6,617 nt of DNA from Cytophagales bacterium (GTDB lineage: Bacteria > Bacteroidota > Bacteroidia > Cytophagales > JAAEPT01), in the NCBI GenBank assembly GCA_011524675.1, contig WTJX01000108.1, positions 1 through 6,617 on the forward strand. The letters run 5' to 3'. Of this stretch, positions 1 to 5,456 are shown piece by piece. Position 1 is the stretch's first letter. Every line of letters begins with the position of its first letter. The notes beneath the pieces are model-generated. The model did no database searches, was not told where the DNA came from, and saw only the letters and a program-made list of their open reading frames with translations. A program made the position numbers and the translations under genes.

Positions 1-170
1 TATTAAAGTACAATTAAATGCATAGGTAAGGCTTTGTATAACTAACGTTTCGTACTTAGTCAAAGCTTTCAGGATTTTTTATAACGCTGAATAAGTACAA
101 AAGATGGTTTTGCAAAATCAACAAAAACTAAAACATAACATGTGAATTACTATGCATGCTTACCATAGCG
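1..170. other. Non-coding region downstream of the HEAT-like gene
   Basis: No coding sequence is supported here on either strand. It lies just downstream of the stop of the minus-strand HEAT-like gene. It contains a near-perfect 16-nt palindrome at 105-120 (core TTTTGCAAAA at 108-117, one G.T wobble), a weak 5-bp stem CTATG/CATAG at 150-154 and 164-168, and one copy of a 30-nt dispersed repeat (listed separately). None of these is followed by a convincing U-tract on the minus strand, so I cannot name a terminator for the gene at 171-680. Confidence 0.5.
114..143. repeat. Dispersed 30-nt repeat, copy 1
   Basis: This 30-nt stretch matches 3965-3994 at 26 of 30 positions in the same orientation without gaps. 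The mismatches are at repeat positions 9, 14, 23 and 28. Both copies share the core CTAAAACAyAACAyGT and both lie shortly downstream (27 and 48 nt) of the stop codon of a minus-strand gene. The sequence is A-rich, so part of the match may be compositional. It could be a genome-wide intergenic repeat, a 3'-end processing signal, or chance. Confidence 0.45.
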
Positions 171-680
171 TCAATTCAATTGCTTTAATATTTTATTAGC
201 TCTGCTTTTAAAACCAGCAGAACCATAAGGGAGTTGTTCTTTGATAAGGAAGATCAATTCTGGCCGTAGTTCTGGATATACTTTAGAAATATTGAATAAG
301 ACTGTCATAGAAAAAACCTTAATAGCAATAGGTTCTTTGACATCGGATAATAGAGAAAAGCATAGGTCTGCTACCTCTCCCATAAAATCATCAGGTATGG
401 AGGCAAACTGTAAAAACCGTATGCAGTTACGACGTATAATATCATATCCCCCCTCCTTTAATCCATGTATTACCTTAGGGTAATGATTATCTAATAGGTT
501 AGGATATCTCTCTATGCAAAATGCTATGGGATTAGAGACACGCTGGGTAATGGTTTTATCATCTTGCCAAAACAAGTCCATCAAAAGTTGAAACCTCTCA
601 TCATTGTTTCCTACATAGTCTGCGATCATCATATAATCTTTACGACTATTTCCTTTGCGAAGAGTCTCAACAATATTCAT
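171..680 (-). CDS. HEAT-like alpha-helical repeat protein, function unknown
   Basis: This encodes 169 residues, predicted all-alpha and soluble, with no signal peptide or membrane segment. Helix pairs with HEAT/ARM-type spacing can be seen around residues 13-36, 45-75, 80-112 and 115-147. The C-terminal half (residues 112-166, with KEPIAIKVFSMTVLFNISK at 115-133 and PYGSAGFKSRANKIL at 151-165) resembles a conserved uncharacterised Bacteroidota family that I recall as HEAT-repeat-like; this is memory, not a search. No catalytic motif is visible. The ATG start lies 4 nt after the stop of the SRAP-like gene, so the two are probably co-transcribed and perhaps translationally coupled. A protein-protein scaffold role is inferred from the fold only. 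Confidence 0.82.
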   Translation of the reverse strand: MNIVETLRKGNSRKDYMMIADYVGNNDERFQLLMDLFWQDDKTITQRVSNPIAFCIERYPNLLDNHYPKVIHGLKEGGYDIIRRNCIRFLQFASIPDDFMGEVADLCFSLLSDVKEPIAIKVFSMTVLFNISKVYPELRPELIFLIKEQLPYGSAGFKSRANKILKQLN

Positions 681-684
681 TTGT

Positions 685-1380
685 TTAAAACAAAGTTAAT
701 TCACCATTATTTTTATCCTTGTTTTTTGTTTCGTCTATGTGGTTTAATAGTTTGATGTGGTTATTTTTCACATCATTGACATCTGTAGAAACTTTGTTAA
801 TCTCAAAAGCATCACCCGACACAAAAAGATCACTCATCACGCTTTTATAATTTTTTTGAAACCATTTTTTTTCTTTATCAGGCTGAATGATGGCGGGCAT
901 GCGTTTGGTCAGATGACTTAGGTAAGGAGAACTTTCAAGGGTCAACATGGAGAATGAAGTAAAAAATGTTCCTTCCTCATATTCGTTTTCCCATCTTTCC
1001 CATACACCAGCAATTACAAACAAATCATTATTTTTTAGTGTAACCCTAAAGGGAGTATTGGTGTCTTTTTGCCAGACATAAAAACCATCTGCCAAAACAT
1101 AACAACGCTGTTTGTCTATCAACTTGCTAAAAGGTCTTTTGGCAAAGACAATTTCAGTTCTAGCATTGCAAAGCTTCTCACCAATGTTAGGGTCTATAGC
1201 ATCGTAAGGAACTAAGCCCCATTGAAAAAGCTGAATTTTATCTTTTTTATCATTGGTAATCACAGGCATCAAATCGCCTGGCTTAGCGTTATAGTTAGGT
1301 TTGTACCTTCTATTTACTTTGATAGCAAATTTCTCTGCTACTGCTTCTCTACTACTGCTTATGGTATATCGCTGAATCAC
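685..1380 (-). CDS. SRAP (YedK/HMCES)-like protein with degenerate active site
   Basis: This encodes 231 residues of the SOS response-associated peptidase (SRAP) family. YedK and HMCES crosslink through Cys2 to abasic sites in single-stranded DNA. Family landmarks present are RYT (4-6), PxYNAKPGDLMPVIT (28-42), WG (54-55), NARTE (72-76), RCYVLADGFYVW (92-103), RMPAII (160-165) and a VSTDVNDVKNN tail (197-207). The asparagine of the NARxE motif is kept (N72). The usual Cys2 aligns with Ile2, the usual Glu of DGFYEW is Val102, and the His normally two residues before RMP is absent, although H156 lies four residues before R160. Covalent Cys2 chemistry is therefore not expected from this reading frame. 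The start is GTG at 1380; an in-frame TAA three codons upstream leaves no alternative. The gene heads the two-gene unit with the HEAT-like protein and diverges from hisG. Family assignment is firm; activity is doubtful. Confidence 0.88.
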   Translation of the reverse strand: MIQRYTISSSREAVAEKFAIKVNRRYKPNYNAKPGDLMPVITNDKKDKIQLFQWGLVPYDAIDPNIGEKLCNARTEIVFAKRPFSKLIDKQRCYVLADGFYVWQKDTNTPFRVTLKNNDLFVIAGVWERWENEYEEGTFFTSFSMLTLESSPYLSHLTKRMPAIIQPDKEKKWFQKNYKSVMSDLFVSGDAFEINKVSTDVNDVKNNHIKLLNHIDETKNKDKNNGELTLF

Positions 1381-1475
1381 ATAACAAAATTATGAAAAAA
1401 GTTTTTTTAATTACTATAATTTACAGATAAGAACCTTAGTTTTTAAAAAATACGGTTAACTTTGGCAAATTTTTG

Positions 1476-1483
1476 TAGGTTTG
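1476..1483 (+). promoter_or_regulatory. Candidate hisG promoter -7 box
   Basis: TAGGTTTG matches the Bacteroidota -7 consensus TAnnTTTG exactly. The -33 element is poor: TTA at 1456-1458 sits 17 nt upstream of the box, and a TTTG at 1461-1464 is too close. Transcription starting around 1488-1490 would give a leader of about 46-48 nt before the hisG ATG at 1536. No His-rich leader peptide or attenuator hairpin was seen in that leader. Confidence 0.45.
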
Positions 1484-1535
1484 CGCCTACAGTGTGTTTT
1501 TAATAGAGACATCAAACATCAAGAAATATCCCATT

Positions 1536-2387
1536 ATGCTAAGGTTAGCCGTACAAAAAAAAGGAAGATTAAGTGAAAGTTCTTTAAGTCTTATTAGAGA
1601 ATGTGGAATAGGATTCAGTAAAAAACCTGCATCTCTCAAAGAGGCAGCGTACAATTTTCCTCTTGAGTTTTTATATCTTAGAGACGATGACATCCCCGGT
1701 TATGTAGAAGATGGTACAGCAGATATCGGTATCGTTGGAGAAAATGTACTAGTAGAAAAAGGCGGAGATATGGAAGTAGTCATGAAGCTTGGCTTTTCTA
1801 AATGTCGCTTATCTATCGGTATCCCAAACAATGTACCATACCAAGGAAAACAAGACATTGATGGTTGGGAAATTGCAACCTCATACCCAAAAATATTGGG
1901 CAACTTTTTAAAAGAAAACAACTTATCTGCGGAGATACATGAGATAAGTGGTTCTGTAGAGATAGCGCCTAGCATAGGTCTAGCAGATGCTGTATGCGAT
2001 ATCGTAAGTACAGGGAGTACACTCATAAGCAATGGACTAAAAGAAGTAGAAGTTATTTTCACTTCCCAAGCAGTATTGGTAGCCAACAAAAACTTATCCG
2101 CTGAAAAAAAAGCGATTCTAGACGATCTTATTTTTAGAATCAAGGCACACCAAAAAGCTAAAAACACAAAATACATTACACTAAACGCACCAAACGAAGC
2201 TATAGATAACATCATAAGTTTGTTACCAGGTGTTAAAAGTCCATCTATCATGCCTTTGGCAAAAGAAGGATGGAGCTCTATGCATACGGTAGTAAAAGAA
2301 GATGACTTCTGGGAAGTGATAGAAAAACTCAAAGCTGCTGGTGCAGAAGGAATATTAGTCTTACCGATAGAAAAAATTATTTCTTAA
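1536..2387 (+). CDS. hisG: ATP phosphoribosyltransferase, long form (HisG)
   Basis: This enzyme catalyses the first committed step of histidine biosynthesis, condensing ATP and PRPP to phosphoribosyl-ATP in the cytoplasm. With the ATG at 1536 it is 283 residues, the length of the long, self-sufficient HisG that needs no HisZ. The N-terminus LRLAVQKKGRL (2-12) is typical. Further landmarks are DGTADIGIVGEN (59-70) and the PRPP-binding segment APSIGLADAVCDIVSTGSTL (144-163). The C-terminal ACT-like regulatory domain spans about 208-283 (PSIMPL at 236-241, GAEGILVLPIEKI at 269-281), and in this family it binds histidine for feedback inhibition. The frame can be extended to GTG 1494, adding 14 residues with no family similarity, so I prefer 1536. 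hisD follows after 159 nt. Confidence 0.96.
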   Translation: MLRLAVQKKGRLSESSLSLIRECGIGFSKKPASLKEAAYNFPLEFLYLRDDDIPGYVEDGTADIGIVGENVLVEKGGDMEVVMKLGFSKCRLSIGIPNNVPYQGKQDIDGWEIATSYPKILGNFLKENNLSAEIHEISGSVEIAPSIGLADAVCDIVSTGSTLISNGLKEVEVIFTSQAVLVANKNLSAEKKAILDDLIFRIKAHQKAKNTKYITLNAPNEAIDNIISLLPGVKSPSIMPLAKEGWSSMHTVVKEDDFWEVIEKLKAAGAEGILVLPIEKIIS

Positions 2388-2430
2388 CTTTTTTCTTATC
2401 GCATTGTTTAATTTAGGAAAGCTTTAACAA

Positions 2431-2468
2431 AAACTTGGCTTCATATAACTTTTTGTAAGGCCAAGTTT
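2431..2468 (+). promoter_or_regulatory. Stem-loop between hisG and hisD
   Basis: AAACTTGGC at 2431-2439 is perfectly complementary to GCCAAGTTT at 2460-2468. A further T.G and T-A pair at the loop side give 11 bp around a 16-nt loop. The right arm is followed by TTTCAAG at 2466-2472, not a long T-run, so it is at best a weak intrinsic terminator. It could reduce read-through into hisD, stabilise or process the mRNA, or be an intergenic repeat. It starts 44 nt after the hisG stop. Confidence 0.6.
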
Positions 2469-2534
2469 CAAGTAATTGTTATCGTCATTGTTCTCTTATA
2501 GGATAATGATGTGTTTTTTTATCTCTCATTATAT

Positions 2535-2549
2535 AAAGGATTTTTCTTG
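2535..2549 (+). promoter_or_regulatory. Ribosome binding site and TTG start of hisD
   Basis: AAAGGA at 2535-2540 is a good anti-16S match, spaced six bases from the TTG at 2547-2549. This is the only clear Shine-Dalgarno-like site before a gene in the window, and it is the reason for choosing the TTG start over GTG 2511. A rare TTG start would be expected to lower initiation. Confidence 0.6.
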
Positions 2550-3830
2550 CAAACACATATATACCCATCGCCTTCTGAGTGGTCAACATTATTAAAAAGA
2601 CCAACATTTAACCCTTTAGAACTTCAAAAAACTGTGCTAGACATTCTTGAAAATGTCAAAGCAGATGGAGATAAAGAACTTTTTCGCTTATGCGAAAAGT
2701 TTGATGGTGTAAAGCTTACTGACTTAGTAGTAAGCCAGCAAGAAATAGCAGAAGCGCACACACTTGTAGCAGCAGAACTGAAAGAGGCGATACTTTTAGC
2801 CAAAGACAATATCTATCGTTTTCACAAGAGTCAAGAAGAAGCTATCCAAAAGGTAGAAACAATGGAAGGTGTGGTATGCTGGAGAGAAAACAGAGCCATT
2901 ACCAAAGTAGGCTTGTATATTCCTGGAGGAACAGCTCCTCTCTTTTCTACTGTACTCATGTTAGGCGTACCTGCCATGATAGCGGGCTGCGAAGAAATAG
3001 TACTTTGTACTCCTCCAAATAAAGAAGGAAAAGTACATCCTGCCATTCTATACACTGCCGATAGCATAGGCATCAAAAAGATTGTAAAAGTGGGGGGAGC
3101 GCAAGCCATAGCAGCTATGACCTATGGTACCGAAAGTGTACCCAATGTCTATAAAATATTTGGACCAGGCAATCAGTTTGTAACGGCTGCCAAACAATTG
3201 GTTACACAAGAAGGCGTAGCGATAGATATGCCTGCTGGTCCGTCTGAAGTGGCTGTAGTAGCAGACCAAGATGCAGACCCAGCTTTTGTAGCTTCTGATC
3301 TATTATCCCAAGCGGAGCATGGTGCAGACAGTCAAGTCATTCTCATGACGCTTAGCGAAGAAAAAGTAAAAGAAGTAGCTGAAGCACTTGAAAAACAGTT
3401 GGCAGTATTACCGCGTAAAGAATTTGCTCAAAAGGCATTAGCCAACAGTAAATCTTTTGTCTTAAAAGACATGGATGAGCTTATCGCTATGGTCAATGAA
3501 TATGGGGCAGAACATCTGATTTTGAATGTAAATGATTATAAAAGTCTTATTCCCAAGATCAAAACCGCTGGCTCTGTCTTTTTAGGTGCTTTTACTCCAG
3601 AGTCAGCAGGAGACTATGCTTCAGGAACAAATCATACACTACCGACCAACGGCTATGCAAAAACCTACTCAGGTGTATCGTTAGATTCTTTTATCAAAAA
3701 AATCACCTTTCAAGAAATCTCTGCCAAAGGAATACAAAACATAGGTCCATCTATAGAAACAATGGCAGCAGCAGAAGAACTTGAAGCGCACAAAAATGCA
3801 GTAACATTACGATTAAAGAGTATAAGCTAA
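2547..3830 (+). CDS. hisD: Histidinol dehydrogenase (HisD)
   Basis: This zinc enzyme oxidises L-histidinol to L-histidine in two NAD-dependent steps, ending the histidine pathway. Residue numbers below count from the TTG at 2547 (427 residues, usual family length). Motifs are KVGLYIPGGTAPLFSTVLM (120-138), FGPGNQFVTAAK (205-216) and MPAGPSEVAV (228-237). The zinc ligands Q255, H258, D356 and H415 and the catalytic pair E322-H323 (GAEHLIL) are all in place, so activity is expected. Start choice: no in-frame ATG exists near the N-terminus. TTG at 2547 has AAAGGA at 2535-2540, six bases upstream, and gives a family-like beginning (QTHIYPSPSEW). The longer GTG start at 2511 would add 12 mostly hydrophobic residues and cannot be fully excluded. 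The gene shares a direction with hisG, but no further his gene follows. Confidence 0.96.
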   Translation: MQTHIYPSPSEWSTLLKRPTFNPLELQKTVLDILENVKADGDKELFRLCEKFDGVKLTDLVVSQQEIAEAHTLVAAELKEAILLAKDNIYRFHKSQEEAIQKVETMEGVVCWRENRAITKVGLYIPGGTAPLFSTVLMLGVPAMIAGCEEIVLCTPPNKEGKVHPAILYTADSIGIKKIVKVGGAQAIAAMTYGTESVPNVYKIFGPGNQFVTAAKQLVTQEGVAIDMPAGPSEVAVVADQDADPAFVASDLLSQAEHGADSQVILMTLSEEKVKEVAEALEKQLAVLPRKEFAQKALANSKSFVLKDMDELIAMVNEYGAEHLILNVNDYKSLIPKIKTAGSVFLGAFTPESAGDYASGTNHTLPTNGYAKTYSGVSLDSFIKKITFQEISAKGIQNIGPSIETMAAAEELEAHKNAVTLRLKSIS

Positions 3831-3884
3831 CTCATATAAAATGTAAGTATTCAATAAACTACATCTTAATTCTTATGAGTTTTT
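3829..3884 (+). terminator. Probable intrinsic terminator of hisD
   Basis: The arms AACTCATA (3829-3836) and TATGAGTT (3874-3881) pair over 8 bp, and an inner stem ATGTA/TACAT (3841-3845 with 3860-3864) is separated by a bulged region. The right arm runs into five Ts (3880-3884). The hairpin overlaps the last two bases of the hisD stop codon. The stem is AT-rich and interrupted, so confidence is moderate. A terminator is expected here because the next gene is convergent. Confidence 0.5.
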
Positions 3885-3886
3885 GG

Positions 3887-3936
3887 GTATTAGGTATTAG
3901 CTGTTAGCTTTTTATAAAATAAGAGCTAACGGCTAA
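3887..3936. repeat. Heptamer repeats folding into a strong hairpin
   Basis: Tandem 7-bp units occur: GTATTAG at 3887-3893 and 3894-3900, CTGTTAG at 3901-3907 and a decayed fourth unit. The opposite orientation follows at 3923-3929 (GAGCTAA) and 3930-3936 (CGGCTAA). The two halves form a 13-bp stem (3897-3909 with 3924-3936, one G.T pair) with a 14-nt AT-rich loop. There is no T-run on either strand after the stem, so it is not a classic terminator. It may be a low-complexity intergenic repeat of this genome, or a bidirectional 3'-end stabiliser between convergent genes. Confidence 0.65.
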
Positions 3937-3964
3937 AAGCTTTAACCACAGAAGGTATTTAGTG

Positions 3965-3994
3965 AAAATCAAGAAAAGCTAAAACACAACACGT
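3965..3994. repeat. Dispersed 30-nt repeat, copy 2
   Basis: This is the second copy of the element at 114-143, 26 of 30 bases identical in the same orientation. It sits 48 nt downstream of the stop of the minus-strand regulator gene, in the convergent intergenic region. An imperfect hairpin, GAATC (4003-4007) with GATTC (4030-4034), lies between this copy and that stop codon and could contribute to 3'-end formation on the minus strand, but it is weak. Confidence 0.45.
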
Positions 3995-4042
3995 AGTTTA
4001 GCGAATCCTCATTTTTTTAAAAACAGAGAGATTCTCCTTCTA

Positions 4043-5263
4043 TTAACTAACTATTTCATAGCGACAGCCCATTATATCTTCTCCTTCAATTTTCATCAAC
4101 ATCTCAAACTCATCAGGAACACCTTCTTCAAAAGAATTCATCAAATAGTTATAAAAATCAGCATCTTGAAGTTTGTTTATGATAAACAACCTAGAAAACT
4201 CATCTCCAGGTAGCACAAACAACAACGGCATATCATGGATAGTTTGCACCTTTTTGATGATTATATAATCTCTATTAATTGCTTTTTTATTTACCCTTCT
4301 AAGCAAAGTTTTTTTTATTTCGACTAAGCTGCTATCTGAAGCTACTTTAAAATGTGTAATCGAAGATATCCAATTTTCTTTGCCATAGGTGTTACATACA
4401 AAACGCTCACTCTTAAATAAGCTTGATAATTTATACAATTGACTAGACTTACATTTACTTAAGAATACCGTAGGACGTTGTACAGAAAGAATGCTACTAG
4501 AACGTCTAATTTCTGTTTTTATACCTTGAAGCCCATAATCTAACTGAAGCTTTGAGGCCATAAGCATGGCCTCAGTACTTACATGAAAGAACTCTGTTTT
4601 AGTTTTTATTTTTCTATGAGGTAAATTCTTTTTTATATAACGCGACAAACTTTTTGGGTCTTGATAATATAACTCTTTGTCATACACATACTTTACTCTG
4701 TTAAAGTCTTTATCATGCTCCGAGTAGAGCTGCATATCTCCTACTACAATATCTACTTCTCTATCAGCTTCTAAGAGAGAGGTTATAAAGTTATTTTGCT
4801 CTACTTTAGAAGTATCATTACTTGAGGTAAACAAATAGAGCAGCATGAAAAAAACACAGACTGCAAGGAGTATATAGGCAGTACTCGCTTTTGCAAAAAA
4901 AGAAGTAGCTATCGCTTCTTTGGTGAACAAGAATGTCGTTTGTTTTTTCTCTACTAAGACAAGCTTATAATATCTATTCGGGATTTGTAGTTGTAGAGTA
5001 TCTTCTTTTCCCTCTTTATGATAGTATAGCTCTAGACTTTTACGTAAACTATGTAATTTGTTTCGTATGTAGGAATCTTGATTGCTATTCTTCAACACTT
5101 TTTGTTCACCCAATACCTCAAGGGCTATCACAGAAGATTTCACATTTTCATCGTCTCCTATTTTAGCTAAGTAATCAAGTAGTTGAAAATTCAACTCATT
5201 TTTGGGAAAGCTTTCAGATTTTTTGAGCCGTTCTATTGCCTCACGTTTCCTTTCTAAACTCAT
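4043..5263 (-). CDS. Transmembrane winged-helix one-component regulator
   Basis: This encodes 406 residues in three parts. Residues 1-105 resemble the winged-helix-like domain found at the N-terminus of some bacterial TPR or cyclase-type regulators: IALEVLGE (46-53), DSYIRNKLHSLRKSLELYY (63-81), then LQIPNRYYKLV (92-102), corresponding to the family pattern of a DxxVR helix, LRxKL..YY and a wing with IPxxxY. Residues 128-147 form one strong transmembrane helix preceded by basic residues, placing the N-terminus in the cytoplasm. Residues 148-406 would be extracytoplasmic, about 250 residues, with VDIVVGDMQLY at 170-180. No kinase, receiver or enzyme motif is visible. The layout is that of ToxR/CadC-type regulators that sense outside and bind DNA inside. 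The ligand is unknown. It diverges from the GH43 gene across 193 nt, making that gene and itself the likeliest targets. ATG 5263 is the natural start. Confidence 0.8.
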   Translation of the reverse strand: MSLERKREAIERLKKSESFPKNELNFQLLDYLAKIGDDENVKSSVIALEVLGEQKVLKNSNQDSYIRNKLHSLRKSLELYYHKEGKEDTLQLQIPNRYYKLVLVEKKQTTFLFTKEAIATSFFAKASTAYILLAVCVFFMLLYLFTSSNDTSKVEQNNFITSLLEADREVDIVVGDMQLYSEHDKDFNRVKYVYDKELYYQDPKSLSRYIKKNLPHRKIKTKTEFFHVSTEAMLMASKLQLDYGLQGIKTEIRRSSSILSVQRPTVFLSKCKSSQLYKLSSLFKSERFVCNTYGKENWISSITHFKVASDSSLVEIKKTLLRRVNKKAINRDYIIIKKVQTIHDMPLLFVLPGDEFSRLFIINKLQDADFYNYLMNSFEEGVPDEFEMLMKIEGEDIMGCRYEIVS

Positions 5264-5456
5264 TTCTTCAAATATTTATCACTCACTAAAATAACACAAA
5301 AATCTTATAACCTCACCGATTAATTACAAATTATTGATTTTCAAACACTTACAAAATATACCTTTAGTTAATTCTTGTTAATTCTCGTTAAAATTAGCAT
5401 TATGTATTTCACAATAATATATTAGAGAAATCTAATTTTCAAGTTAAATAAAACAC
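5264..5456. promoter_or_regulatory. Divergent promoter region, regulator / GH43
   Basis: These 193 AT-rich bases must hold the promoters of both divergent genes. No exact TAnnTTTG box was found on either strand. The nearest is TAATTTTC at 5433-5440 on the plus strand, one mismatch, about 17 bases before the GH43 ATG. A near-direct repeat TTACAAATTA (5324-5333) and TTACAAAATA (5349-5358) and three tandem decamers at 5366-5395 are the structured parts. Neither start codon has a strong Shine-Dalgarno site. Confidence 0.5.
5366..5395. repeat. Three tandem 10-bp repeats, candidate operator
   Basis: The units are AGTTAATTCT (5366-5375), TGTTAATTCT (5376-5385) and CGTTAAAATT (5386-5395). The first two agree at 9 of 10 positions and the third keeps GTTAA plus weaker matches. 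A 10-bp period puts each unit on the same face of the helix, as in head-to-tail binding sites of OmpR/PhoB-type winged-helix proteins. The array starts 103 bp from the regulator start and ends 61 bp before the GH43 start. Operator function is inferred. Confidence 0.5.

Noticed and set aside
564..755. Plus-strand frame spanning the junction of the SRAP-like and HEAT-like genes
   Set aside because: It is antisense to both genes, hydrophobic by composition only, with no start signal and no recognised domain.
1494..1535. GTG 1494 as the hisG start
   Set aside because: The extra 14 residues have no family similarity, and the canonical HisG N-terminus begins at the ATG at 1536.
1700..2332. Long open frame on the minus strand inside hisG
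   Set aside because: It is fully antisense to a well-supported hisG and its translation shows no recognisable protein character; it is a shadow of the hisG codon pattern.
2506..2595. Short reading frame (two ATGs, 29-30 codons, 4 His) overlapping the hisD start, as a possible histidine leader peptide
   Set aside because: The His codons are scattered, not in a run, the frame overlaps hisD instead of preceding an attenuator, and such a frame is expected by chance in this sequence.
2831..3269. Minus-strand open frames inside hisD
   Set aside because: They overlap the conserved HisD core and have no coherent domain; they are shadows.
2418..3946. Shared 11-mer AAAGCTTTAAC at 2418-2428 and 3936-3946, with AAAGCTTT again at 62-69
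   Set aside because: It is built on an 8-bp AT-rich palindrome likely to recur by chance in this base composition; no further similarity flanks the copies.
4003..4034. Hairpin GAATC/GATTC as terminator of the minus-strand regulator gene
   Set aside because: Only 5 continuous pairs plus a bulged extension, with a T/A-rich interior and no clean U-tract; too weak to list as a terminator.
5349..5358. TTACAAAATA read on the minus strand (TATTTTGTAA) as a -7 box for the regulator gene
   Set aside because: The spacing inside the motif is one base short of TAnnTTTG and no -33 element is in register.
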